NCBI GenBank assembly: GCA_029287275.1
Contig: JARFRL010000195.1
Location: forward strand, 1-10,195
Length of the DNA stretch: 10,195 bases
Source: Pontiella desulfatans
GTDB lineage: Bacteria > Verrucomicrobiota > Kiritimatiellia > Kiritimatiellales > Pontiellaceae
Direction of reading: 5' to 3'
Shown: positions 1 through 7,286 of the stretch, piece by piece
Layout of the letters: every line of letters starts with the position of its first letter
Numbering within the stretch: the stretch's first letter is position 1
Program-made: the position numbers and the translations under genes
The notes under the pieces: model-generated
Told to the model about the DNA's origin: nothing
The model's database searches: none
Seen by the model: the letters and a program-made list of their open reading frames with translations, nothing else

Positions 1-1249
1 GCAGGCGATCGGCATCGCGTATCAGATGCACGGACTCGTCTGCGTCGATAAAGACCAACACGTATTGCGCCCCGCCATCATCTGGTGCGACTCCCGCGCC
101 GGGCCCTACGGCCAGGCCGCGTTCGAGGCGCTTGGCGCCGAGCAATGCCTGGGCCACCTCCTGAACTCGCCGGGCAACTTCACCGCGGCCAAGCTCGCGT
201 GGGTCAAAGAACACCAACCCGAGATCTACGCCAAGATCGACAAGATCATGCTGCCGGGCGACTGGCTCGCGATGACGCTCACCGGCGACGCCCGCACCAC
301 CGCCTCCGGTCTTTCCGAAGGCATGCTTTGGGATTTCCAAGACGAGGCCCCCGCGAAATTCCTGATGGACCATTGGGGGTTCGCCGAAAACATGCTGCCG
401 GAAATCGTCCCGACGTTCGGGCCTCAAGGAGGCGTTTCAAAGGCCGCGGCCGCCGATTTTGGATTGCTCGAAGGCACGCCGGTTTCCTACCGCGGCGGCG
501 ACCAACCCAACAACGCGCTTTCGCTCAACGTGCTCAATCCCGGCGAGATCGCCGCGACCGCCGGAACGTCCGGCGTCGTTTACGGGGTCACCGACGCGAA
601 GCGGTTCGACCCGAAATCGCGCGTCAACACCTTCGCCCACGTCAACCACGCGGCGAGCGATCCGCGGCTGGGCGTTCTGCTTTGCATCAACGGAACCGCG
701 ATTTTCATCGCGTGGCTGAAGCGGTTGCTCGGCGATATCTCGTACAAGGAAATGGATCAGCTCGCCGTGGAGGCGGCGATCGGGTCCGATGGACTGATCG
801 CGCTGCCCTTCGGCAACGGCGCGGAACGCGTGCTGGGCAATCGCAACGTGGGCTCGAGTTTCGCGGGGATCGACTTCAACCGCCATGGCCGTCCGGAAAT
901 GTGCCGCGCGCTGCAGGAAGGCATCGTGTTCTCGTTCATGTACGGCATGGAAGTCATGGCCGAAACGGGCCTCGAGCTGAAAACCATCCGCGCCGGCTTC
1001 GCCAACATGTTCATGTCCGACGTCTTCTGCCAAACGCTCGCGGGCGTCAGCGGCGCGACGATCGAGCTCTACGAAACCGACGGCGCGCTGGGCGCGGCCC
1101 GCGGCGCCGGCTACGGCGCGGGGATTTTCTCCTCGTTGGAGGAGGCGTTCGCGAATTTGGAGCTAAAGAAAAAAGTCGAGCCCGGCGAGGGCGACTACCA
1201 GGCGGCGTACGCCGCGTGGAAACAACATTTAGAAACGGTATTAAACTAA
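1..1249 (+). CDS. xylB: Xylulokinase, 5' end missing (FGGY carbohydrate kinase)
   Basis: This enzyme phosphorylates D-xylulose with ATP to give xylulose-5-phosphate, the entry point to the pentose phosphate pathway. The reading frame is open from base 2, and the first ATG (base 26) lies inside a conserved motif, so the true start is off the left edge. About 415 residues are visible; with a family length near 490, roughly 75 are missing, including the first ATP-binding loop. Numbering from base 2, I see the xylulokinase-type 'YQMHGLV' near residues 8-14, 'WCDSRA' shortly after, 'GGDQPNN' at 165-171 with Asp167 as the expected catalytic base, and 'GTSGVVYG' at 188-195 in the ATP-binding region. 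The Gly/Ala-rich 'GAARGAGYGAGIF' near the C-terminus fits the second FGGY domain. The stop lies 13 bases before xylA, consistent with a xylBA operon. Another FGGY kinase is possible from sequence alone, but the xylA neighbour makes xylulokinase very likely. Confidence 0.93.
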   Translation, partial: QAIGIAYQMHGLVCVDKDQHVLRPAIIWCDSRAGPYGQAAFEALGAEQCLGHLLNSPGNFTAAKLAWVKEHQPEIYAKIDKIMLPGDWLAMTLTGDARTTASGLSEGMLWDFQDEAPAKFLMDHWGFAENMLPEIVPTFGPQGGVSKAAAADFGLLEGTPVSYRGGDQPNNALSLNVLNPGEIAATAGTSGVVYGVTDAKRFDPKSRVNTFAHVNHAASDPRLGVLLCINGTAIFIAWLKRLLGDISYKEMDQLAVEAAIGSDGLIALPFGNGAERVLGNRNVGSSFAGIDFNRHGRPEMCRALQEGIVFSFMYGMEVMAETGLELKTIRAGFANMFMSDVFCQTLAGVSGATIELYETDGALGAARGAGYGAGIFSSLEEAFANLELKKKVEPGEGDYQAAYAAWKQHLETVLN

Positions 1250-1262
1250 CGGAGACACCAAA

Positions 1263-2591
1263 ATGAGTATTGTGACTGGCAACACCGAATATTTTCCGAG
1301 CATCGGAAAAATCGCCTACGAAGGCCGCGACAGCGACAACCCGCTCGCGTTTAAATGGTACGACGAAAACGCCGTGGTCGGCGGCAAGACCATGAAGGAA
1401 ACCCTGCGCTTCGCGATCGCGTACTGGCACACGTTCTGCGGCACCGGCGGCGACCCGTTCGGCGGCGGAACCCACGCCTTCCCATGGTTCGCCGGCGCCG
1501 ACGCCGACGCGCGCGCCAAAAACAAAATGGACGCCGCGTTCGAATTCATCACCAAGATCGGCGCGCCCTACTACTGCTTCCACGACATGGACATCATGGA
1601 AGAAGGCGCCACCTTCGCGGAGACCACCAAGCATCTGGAAACCATCGTCGACTACGCGAAAGAGAAGCAAGCCGCGTCCGGCGTCAAGCTGCTGTGGGGC
1701 ACCGCGAACCTCTTCTCCAACCCGCGCTACATGAACGGCGCCGGCACCAACCCCGACTTCGGCACGCTGGCCTACGCCGGCGCGCAGCTCAAGAACGCCA
1801 TCGACGCGACCATCGCCCTCGGCGGCGAGAACTACGTCTTCTGGGGCGGCCGCGAAGGTTACATGAGCCTGCTCAACACCAACATGAAGCAGGAACTCGA
1901 CAACTTCGGCCAGTTCCTGACCATGGCCCGCGACTACGCCCGCGCCAACGGCTTCACCGGCAACTTCTTCATCGAGCCCAAGCCGATGGAGCCGAGCAAG
2001 CACCAGTACGACTTCGACGCCGCCACCGTGGTCGGCTTCCTGAACGCGCACGGTCTGCAGGACGACTTCAAACTCAACATCGAAGTCAACCACGCGACCC
2101 TCGCGCAGCACACCTTCCAGCACGACCTTCAGGTCGCGGCCGACAACAACATGCTCGGCAGCATCGACGCCAACCGCGGCGACTACCAGAACGGTTGGGA
2201 CACCGACGAATTCCCGGTCAGCATCCGCGAAACCGTCGAAGCCATGCTCGTGATCCTCGAAGCCGGCGGCCTGCAGGGCGGCGGAACCAACTTCGACGCG
2301 AAGATCCGCCGCAACTCCACGGATCTCGAAGACATCTTCATCGCGCACGTCAGCGGCATGGACACCTTCGCCCGCGCCCTCGTGATCGCGGACAACATCC
2401 TGACCAACTCGCCTTATAAAAAGTTGCGCGCGGATCGCTACGCGACCTTCGGCGAAGGCAAGGGCGCGGAATTCGCGGCCGGAAAGATGACGCTCGAAGA
2501 ACTCGCGGGCATCGGCGCCGCGGGCGGCGAAGTCGCTCCGATCAGCGGAAAGCAAGAGCTCTACGAAGCGCTGATCAACCAATACATTTAA
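1263..2591 (+). CDS. xylA: Xylose isomerase
   Basis: Cytoplasmic metal-dependent aldose-ketose isomerase converting D-xylose to D-xylulose, and usually glucose to fructose. It has 442 residues, the normal length for the longer class II enzymes (E. coli XylA has 440). All key residues are visible with a constant offset of +6 from E. coli numbering: His107 and Asp110 in 'FHDMD', Glu238 and Lys240 in 'EPKPMEP', Glu274 and His277 in 'EVNHATLAQH', Asp302, Asp313 and Asp315 in 'SIDANRGDYQNGWDTDEF', and Asp345 in 'GGTNFDAK'. The 'WGGREGY' signature is also present. The ATG at 1263 has a good Shine-Dalgarno (GGAG, 1251-1254) with 8 bases of spacing, and the N-terminus begins as the family usually does ('YFPSIGKIAYEG'). 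It follows xylB by 13 bases and ends at a strong terminator, so xylB-xylA is probably one transcript. Nothing looks damaged. Confidence 0.98.
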   Translation: MSIVTGNTEYFPSIGKIAYEGRDSDNPLAFKWYDENAVVGGKTMKETLRFAIAYWHTFCGTGGDPFGGGTHAFPWFAGADADARAKNKMDAAFEFITKIGAPYYCFHDMDIMEEGATFAETTKHLETIVDYAKEKQAASGVKLLWGTANLFSNPRYMNGAGTNPDFGTLAYAGAQLKNAIDATIALGGENYVFWGGREGYMSLLNTNMKQELDNFGQFLTMARDYARANGFTGNFFIEPKPMEPSKHQYDFDAATVVGFLNAHGLQDDFKLNIEVNHATLAQHTFQHDLQVAADNNMLGSIDANRGDYQNGWDTDEFPVSIRETVEAMLVILEAGGLQGGGTNFDAKIRRNSTDLEDIFIAHVSGMDTFARALVIADNILTNSPYKKLRADRYATFGEGKGAEFAAGKMTLEELAGIGAAGGEVAPISGKQELYEALINQYI

Positions 2592-2608
2592 TCTTTGGTT
2601 GTTTCATC

Positions 2609-2637
2609 AAGGGATACTCCTGTGGTATCCCTTTTTT
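2609..2637 (+). terminator. Intrinsic terminator after xylA
   Basis: A perfect 7-bp stem GGGATAC (2611-2617) / GTATCCC (2625-2631), extendable to 9 bp by flanking A-T pairs, encloses a 7-base loop and is followed by six T (2632-2637). It lies 17 bases after the xylA stop and only 44 bases before the transporter start. It should therefore end or attenuate the xylBA transcript before the transporter. Confidence 0.9.
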
Positions 2638-2670
2638 GTTTTCCATGTAGGTAAGAGCGTTAGCGGATGG

Positions 2671-2675
2671 GGAGG
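2671..2675 (+). promoter_or_regulatory. Shine-Dalgarno that fixes the transporter start at 2682
   Basis: GGAGG, within the run GGGGAGG, ends 6 bases before the ATG at 2682, an ideal spacing. The in-frame ATG at 2667 lies just upstream of this site and has no comparable sequence of its own. I therefore start the transporter at 2682, five residues shorter than the longest frame. Confidence 0.8.
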
Positions 2676-2681
2676 TTGGAG

Positions 2682-4085
2682 ATGTCTGAGAAAAAAGATT
2701 CAACGAACATGGGTTTCGTGATTCTGATCAGTATCGTCGCGACGATCGGCGGTTTTCTGTTCGGGTTTGATAGTGGCGTGATCAACGGCACGGTCGATGG
2801 GCTGCGCGGCGCGTTTGATTTGACCGCCGCGGAGTTGGGCTCCAGCGTGGCGTCCATGTTGATCGGCTGCGCGTTTGGCGCGTTCTTCGCCGGCACCTTG
2901 GCCGACAAGTTGGGCCGCCGCACGATTTTGATCGTGGCCGCGGTCTTCTTCTCCACCAGCGCGTGGGGATCGGGCGTCGCCAACGGCTCGTACGAGTTCA
3001 TCGTTTATCGCCTGCTCGGCGGCTTGGCGGTCGGCGCGGCCTCCGTGCTCGCCCCGGCCTACATCAGCGAGGTCACTCCGGCGCGCTTCCGCGGCGCGAT
3101 GACCACGATTCAGCAGATCGCGATCATTTCGGGGCTGTTCCTCGCGTTTCTCAGCAACTACGTGATCGCGGGCAAAGCCGGCGGTTCCACGCTGGAATTC
3201 GCTTTGGGCTATGAAGCCTGGCGCTGGATGTTCTGGATCGAGCTGTTTCCCGCGATCACCTTCTTCTTCGCGCTGCTGTTCATCCCCGAAAGTCCGCGCT
3301 TCCTCGTGGCGAGCGGCAAGACGGATAAAGCGTTGGCCGTTTTGACGAAGCTGATGGGTCCGGAAGGCCAAAGCAAGCTGGACGAAATCGCCGCGTCGCT
3401 TTCCGCCGACCATCACAAACCCAGCCTGAAAGACATCGTCGACGCGAAGTTCGGCGTGCGGCCCTTGGTTTGGGTGGGCATCGGCCTCGCGGTGTTTCAG
3501 CAGTTGGTCGGCATCAACGTGATCTTTTACTATGGCGCGGTGCTGTGGCAGTCCGTGGGCTTCAACGAAGCCGACGCGTTGCTCATCAACGTGATCAGCG
3601 GAGGCGTAAGCATCGGCGCCTGCGTGGCGACCGTCTTGATGGTCGACAAGATCGGCCGCAAGCCGCTTCTGTGGGGTGGCTCCATCGGCATGGCGGTCAC
3701 GCTGGGCGTCATGGCGACGGTCTTCCTGCGCGCGAGCGTTGGGGAGGATGGCAACCTCGCGCTGTCCGGCGCCGCGGGCCCCATCGCCCTCGTCGCGGCC
3801 AATCTATACGTCATCTTCTTCAACATGTCCTGGGGACCGGTGATGTGGGTGATGCTCGGCGAGATGTTCCCGAACCAGATTCGCGGCTCCGGGCTCGCGA
3901 TCGCGGGGCTCGCGCAGTGGGGCGCCAACTGGCTGGTGACCATCACCTTCCCGATGCTCCTCGCGGGCATTGGATTGGGCGGGGCCTACGGGATCTACGC
4001 GCTGTTCGCCATCATCTCGGTCTTCTTCGTTTCCAAATTCGTTCATGAAACCAAGGGCAAGGAATTGGAAGAAATGGAAGGCTAG
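2682..4085 (+). CDS. MFS sugar porter, XylE/GLUT-like (probable D-xylose:H+ symporter)
   Basis: Inner-membrane carrier of the sugar porter family of the major facilitator superfamily, predicted to import a pentose or hexose with a proton. It has 467 residues (E. coli XylE has 491) and the usual 12-helix hydrophobic pattern. Family signatures in order: 'GFLFGFDSGVING' with Asp30 at the position of the proton-coupling Asp27 of XylE; 'DKLGRRT' at 75-81; 'WRWMFWIELFP' leading to 'PESPR' at 202-206, after helix 6; 'QQLVGIN' at 273-279, the sugar-contacting segment of helix 7; 'DKIGRKPLL'; 'GPVMWVMLGEMFP' from 385 with Trp389 in the sugar-contacting position; and the C-terminal 'ETKGKELEE' from 456. 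Retention of the QQ..N and Trp contacts supports D-xylose or glucose transport. The xylBA neighbours favour xylose, but specificity among xylose, glucose, arabinose and galactose cannot be read with certainty. It is bounded by terminators on both sides; I found no convincing separate promoter. Confidence 0.93.
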   Translation: MSEKKDSTNMGFVILISIVATIGGFLFGFDSGVINGTVDGLRGAFDLTAAELGSSVASMLIGCAFGAFFAGTLADKLGRRTILIVAAVFFSTSAWGSGVANGSYEFIVYRLLGGLAVGAASVLAPAYISEVTPARFRGAMTTIQQIAIISGLFLAFLSNYVIAGKAGGSTLEFALGYEAWRWMFWIELFPAITFFFALLFIPESPRFLVASGKTDKALAVLTKLMGPEGQSKLDEIAASLSADHHKPSLKDIVDAKFGVRPLVWVGIGLAVFQQLVGINVIFYYGAVLWQSVGFNEADALLINVISGGVSIGACVATVLMVDKIGRKPLLWGGSIGMAVTLGVMATVFLRASVGEDGNLALSGAAGPIALVAANLYVIFFNMSWGPVMWVMLGEMFPNQIRGSGLAIAGLAQWGANWLVTITFPMLLAGIGLGGAYGIYALFAIISVFFVSKFVHETKGKELEEMEG

Positions 4086-4092
4086 ACGCCGC

Positions 4093-4129
4093 GGTCCAGC
4101 CGGACCTCTAAACGGCGTTGTTTCAACGC
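4093..4129 (+). other. Two small hairpins in the 3' UTR of the transporter
   Basis: Two perfect inverted repeats lie between the transporter stop and its terminator: GGTCC (4093-4097) / GGACC (4102-4106) with a 4-base loop, and GCGTTG (4115-4120) / CAACGC (4124-4129) with a 3-base loop. With the terminator they make three successive stem-loops within about 75 bases. Possible roles are mRNA 3' end stability or a 3'-derived small RNA, but neither is shown. Such short stems could also arise by chance in GC-rich DNA. Confidence 0.45.
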
Positions 4130-4134
4130 GTGCG

Positions 4135-4166
4135 AAAGCGCCCCGGGTTTCGGGGCGTTTTTTTTT
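4135..4166 (+). terminator. Strong intrinsic terminator after the sugar porter
   Basis: A 7-bp GC stem CGCCCCG (4139-4145) / CGGGGCG (4151-4157) with a 5-base loop is followed by nine T (4158-4166). The stem can extend outward through a G-U and three A-T pairs, giving the A-stem-T form of a textbook rho-independent terminator. It closes the xylose region. Its T-run directly abuts the promoter of the next gene. Confidence 0.95.
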
Positions 4167-4192
4167 GGTTCGTTCGTCTTTTCATATATAAT
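4165..4192 (+). promoter_or_regulatory. Sigma70-type promoter for the SHD1-domain gene
   Basis: A perfect -10 box TATAAT (4187-4192) lies 16 bases downstream of TTGGTT (4165-4170), which keeps the important TTG of the -35 consensus. The expected transcription start near 4199-4200 would give a leader of about 35 bases before the ATG at 4234. The -35 box begins in the end of the preceding terminator's T-run, so the two signals are packed back to back. Confidence 0.75.
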
Positions 4193-4223
4193 CCACGTTC
4201 TTCATAAGGGTTTCGGTTCACGC

Positions 4224-4232
4224 GGGGGTGAT
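4224..4232 (+). promoter_or_regulatory. Extended Shine-Dalgarno fixing the start at 4234
   Basis: GGGGGTGAT matches eight of nine bases of the full anti-16S complement GGAGGTGAT. Its G-run ends 5 bases before the ATG at 4234. The alternative GTG at 4228 lies inside this site and cannot be the start if the site is used. Confidence 0.75.
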
Positions 4233-4233
4233 T

Positions 4234-4920
4234 ATGCGCAAGGGGTTGATTGTTTCGTTGGCGTTGATTTTGGGCCAGAGCGCGCTGGCCGAGTTCCGAA
4301 TCTGGCACGACCGGAAGGGAAATCGGTTGGAGGCGGAATACATCTGCGAGGTTGGCGGCAAGATCATGCTACGCGATCCGGAAGGCAAGGAGTACCGCAT
4401 GTCGCTGGATTCGTTGAGCCGCGGCGATCAAGCGTATCTGCAGCGGTTGCTTCCGCCTAAACTCGATATTGAATTCGACAAGAACCAGGACCGGCGCAAC
4501 GTCGATGATTATTACTCCACGCTTGATATCCGCTGCTCCGCGGTGATCGAGAAGAAGAGCCGCATGCCCTACGACCGCGAGTTGAAAGCCATTATGGTGG
4601 TGCTCGGCTATCGCGACCACAACAACCAGTTCGTCGTGCTGGACCGGAGTGAATCGACCTTCAAGTTGAGCGAAAAAGCGACGCATGAATTCAGCGGCGC
4701 GGTGTTCCGGATCAATGAATACCGCCACTACTATTCCACGAACCGCGCCACGAAATACCGTGGGCACGTGATCGGCGTTCTGGATCCCGAGGGGAAGCTG
4801 GTCGCGGTGAAAGCGAGCTCCACCGCGTACGCCGAGAAATTCGCCGAGCTTTCGAAATGTCGGGCCGGCGAGTCGTTGGACCGATCATTGAACAAGATCG
4901 GCTCGATCCGTTCGTTTTGA
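4234..4920 (+). CDS. Exported protein with SHD1-like domain and an unrecognised C-terminal domain
   Basis: This is a 228-residue protein of unknown function. Residues 1-19 form a signal peptide (Arg-Lys, hydrophobic core, 'SALA' before Glu20), so it should be secreted or periplasmic. Residues about 21-72 match the SHD1-like pattern seen in many exported proteins of PVC bacteria: an opening 'FRIWHDRKGNRLEAEY', a central 'GGKIMLRDPEGKEY' strand pair, and a closing 'LSRGDQAYL'. Residues 73-228 are polar and look beta-rich ('LDIRCSAVIEKKS', 'LKAIMVVLGYRD', 'FVVLDRSESTFKL', 'GHVIGVLDPEGKLVAVKAS'), suggesting a beta-sandwich with no catalytic motif I recognise; a single Cys pair is possible (Cys at about residue 102 and one near the C-terminus). 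The start is set by the Shine-Dalgarno at 4224-4232. The gene has its own promoter and stands apart from the xylose genes. Its last 36 bases overlap the convergent glycosyltransferase gene, and no terminator is visible after it. Confidence 0.85.
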   Translation: MRKGLIVSLALILGQSALAEFRIWHDRKGNRLEAEYICEVGGKIMLRDPEGKEYRMSLDSLSRGDQAYLQRLLPPKLDIEFDKNQDRRNVDDYYSTLDIRCSAVIEKKSRMPYDRELKAIMVVLGYRDHNNQFVVLDRSESTFKLSEKATHEFSGAVFRINEYRHYYSTNRATKYRGHVIGVLDPEGKLVAVKASSTAYAEKFAELSKCRAGESLDRSLNKIGSIRSF

Positions 4921-6459
4921 TTGGTTCCGCGTTTCGAGGAAGGCGTCCCACAGGGCGCGGTCGATGTGGAGCGCGACGAGGGTGCCGGCGCGCAGGCCGT
5001 AAAACTCCGAAAGGAACGCGTCCGGGTCGGGTTCGAAATTCGGCGCGGAGACGACGAGGTCCGGCTTCACGTTGCCCGGCACGGACTCGGCGTCGGTCCA
5101 GTATCCAACGTTCGGAAACCTTCGCAGATAGAAGGGCAGCGGCCAGGTTTCGTCGGGCTTCGCGATCACCTGAACGTACATCGCCTCGCCCTTCGGGCTG
5201 ACGGCCGCGAGCTCGCCGACGCGCCTTACGAGGTTTTTGAAGTCGGGCGAGGTGTGGGCGTAGACGTAGGGCGAGCGGTAGTCGGCGGCGTAGCGGAAAA
5301 CGGTGTTCCGCGCCAGCCGGTAGGTCGCGAAGACGGGATAGGCCAAAAGCAATAGAATCCCGACGCGGCAGGCGATCGCCGCGTTCCGAATCGTGATCCG
5401 CCGCGCGATGAGCGCGAAAACGGACGCGGTTCCAATCGCCGCCATGATGATCCAGCCGTGCAGGAACGAGAGCAGGCACCACGGTGTTTTGTAGGCGATG
5501 ACGGAATAGGCGAGGGTGAGCAGCAGCGTGTAAAACATCAGAAAGCGCGCCAGCCCCGCGTCGCAGTTGTCCGGCAGCTTTTTCCGAGCCGTCGCGAAGC
5601 AGCCGAACAGGCCGAGCGCGAAGACGAGGCCCTCGCTCCAAACCGGTCCGCCGTCGAAACGATAGCGCGTGAGCATCTTCAGATAAAAATACCACGGATG
5701 AACGTGCTCGGTTTCAACGCCGGCGCCGCGGGCGAAGTAGCCCTTGAACGCGAGGATGGATTCCATCGGGCCGCTCGGATGGGTCAGGAACGAGGAGAAC
5801 AGAATGAACGAGGTCAGCGTTCCGAAAACCAGGACCAACGCGATGTTCTTGAGCGGCAGGTGCGTGTTCTTCGTGACGAGCGAGCAGAGCAGTCCCGCGC
5901 CGACGACCGCGGCGTAGGCGATGATGGCGGTCTCCTTCGTCGCGAACATGAGGCCCGCCGCGAGGCCGCACGCGATCGCCCAACGGCGCGAGCCGGTTTT
6001 GATGGAGCGGTAGCCCGCCGCGATCATCAGGAAGGTGAAGAAGACCAGCGAGATTTCCTGAATGTAGAATCGGCTGTAGTAGGCCATGGCCGGCGAGATG
6101 GCGGTGAACCCCGCGGCCGCCAGCACGGCGATACATCCGATTCCGCTCCGCAGGATCGGAACGCAGAGGATCAGCAGCATGCCGAACAGAACGGGCAGGG
6201 CGCGGTAGGTGATCTCGGATGTTTCCTGGAAGGACTCCGCGCCGGTCAGCCATGCGATGGGCAGCGTCAGATAGTAGAGGGAAGGGCCGTGGTGGTCCTC
6301 CGCGTCGTACTCGTAGACGCCCTCCTCGAGCAACAGGCCGAAGCGATAGGCCTGGTTCGCCTCGTCGTGATGCAGCGGCCGGTCCGCGAGTTTTGGCACC
6401 CGCAGGGAGAGACCCGCGAAAACAATCAGCGCGAACGCGATGGGCATCCATTTGTTCAT
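4885..6459 (-). CDS. GT-C membrane glycosyltransferase, GT39/PMT-like (Agl23/TIGR03663-like)
   Basis: Predicted polytopic inner-membrane glycosyltransferase of the ArnT/PMT fold, which transfers sugars from lipid-phosphate donors to targets outside the cytoplasm. The protein has 524 residues. After a first helix (about 5-20), the outer loop carries 'RPLHHDEANQAYRFG' with Asp32-Glu33 at the usual catalytic acidic site, followed by 'YEYDAEDHHGPSLYYLTLP' (about 49-67). This spacing of HHDEA and HGP..YY is what I remember for the TIGR03663/Agl23-like group. About ten more hydrophobic segments follow. A soluble C-terminal part contains 'YVYAHTSPDFKNLVRRVGEL' and 'WPLPFYLRRFPNVGYW', also typical of that group. 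I chose the ATG at 6459 (MNKWMPIAFAL) because the only upstream in-frame ATG (6519) lies inside the neighbour's terminator. There is no good Shine-Dalgarno before 6459, so the start is somewhat uncertain. Donor and target are unknown. The 3' end overlaps the convergent gene by 36 bases. Confidence 0.82.
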   Translation of the reverse strand: MNKWMPIAFALIVFAGLSLRVPKLADRPLHHDEANQAYRFGLLLEEGVYEYDAEDHHGPSLYYLTLPIAWLTGAESFQETSEITYRALPVLFGMLLILCVPILRSGIGCIAVLAAAGFTAISPAMAYYSRFYIQEISLVFFTFLMIAAGYRSIKTGSRRWAIACGLAAGLMFATKETAIIAYAAVVGAGLLCSLVTKNTHLPLKNIALVLVFGTLTSFILFSSFLTHPSGPMESILAFKGYFARGAGVETEHVHPWYFYLKMLTRYRFDGGPVWSEGLVFALGLFGCFATARKKLPDNCDAGLARFLMFYTLLLTLAYSVIAYKTPWCLLSFLHGWIIMAAIGTASVFALIARRITIRNAAIACRVGILLLLAYPVFATYRLARNTVFRYAADYRSPYVYAHTSPDFKNLVRRVGELAAVSPKGEAMYVQVIAKPDETWPLPFYLRRFPNVGYWTDAESVPGNVKPDLVVSAPNFEPDPDAFLSEFYGLRAGTLVALHIDRALWDAFLETRNQSKRTDRADLVQ

Positions 6460-6495
6460 GATCGGGAGGATAGTTGATTTACGCGGCTTGGAAAC

Positions 6496-6527
6496 AAAAA
6501 ACCCGGAGGCGGCCGCCATCCGGGTTT
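6496..6527 (-). terminator. Intrinsic terminator after the discoidin-type gene
   Basis: On the minus strand a perfect 9-bp stem AAACCCGGA / TCCGGGTTT (plus-strand arms 6499-6507 and 6519-6527) encloses an 11-base loop containing the palindrome GGCGGCCGCC. It is followed by six T (complement of 6496-6501). It lies 22 bases beyond the discoidin gene stop and 36 bases before the glycosyltransferase ATG, and so separates the two transcripts. Confidence 0.92.
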
Positions 6528-6549
6528 CAATCGAAGCGTGGGATTCGGC

Positions 6550-7203
<654 letters not shown>

Positions 7204-7211
7204 ATTCATAT

Positions 7212-7215
7212 CTCC
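7212..7215 (-). promoter_or_regulatory. Shine-Dalgarno for the discoidin-type gene
   Basis: On the minus strand GGAG lies 8 bases before the ATG at 7203 but only 2 bases before the ATG at 7209. This favours the shorter start, which begins MKQQLKIAAL. Confidence 0.7.
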
Positions 7216-7232
7216 AATTAAAAGCGCGGATC

Positions 7233-7260
7233 AGTATACCGTCGCTGTTGTGGTATCCAA
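7233..7260 (-). promoter_or_regulatory. Sigma70-type promoter for the discoidin-type gene
   Basis: On the minus strand TTGGAT (complement of 7255-7260) is followed after 16 bases by TATACT (complement of 7233-7238), a five-of-six match to the -10 consensus. It lies in the 83-base gap between apbE and the discoidin gene and leaves a leader of about 20-25 bases. The same TTGG.T-16-TATA.T layout occurs at 4165-4192. Confidence 0.65.
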
Positions 7261-7286
7261 TAAATAAACGCTGGACGCGATCTATT

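Noticed and set aside
1355..2419. Arg/His-rich open frame on the plus strand inside xylA
   Set aside because: This is an out-of-frame reading of xylA with extreme Arg content and no motif.
1047..2582. Long open frame (511 codons) antisense to xylA
   Set aside because: It mirrors xylA in GC-rich DNA, has repetitive Val/Ala/Asp/Arg composition and no recognisable domain. xylA has all its catalytic residues, so the sense strand is real.
2638..2670. Possible promoter for the sugar porter
   Set aside because: No hexamer pair with acceptable spacing was found. TAGGTA near 2648 is too weak, and its -35 would fall in the terminator T-run without a TTG match at proper distance.
2667..2681. Upstream ATG for the sugar porter
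   Set aside because: It lies just before the GGAGG Shine-Dalgarno that correctly serves the ATG at 2682, and adds only five residues.
5458..6477. Open frame on the plus strand opposite the glycosyltransferase gene
   Set aside because: The composition is dominated by Arg, Glu, Gln and Asp with no hydrophobic core. The minus strand encodes a coherent membrane protein with family motifs.
6460..6519. Twenty-residue N-terminal extension of the glycosyltransferase from ATG 6519
   Set aside because: This start falls inside the neighbour's terminator hairpin, and the extension would put a charged non-signal stretch before the first helix.
7234..7258. Short inverted match (ATACC/GGTAT) in the discoidin promoter region
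   Set aside because: It is only 5 bp with an 11-base loop and overlaps the promoter boxes; it is too short to call an operator.
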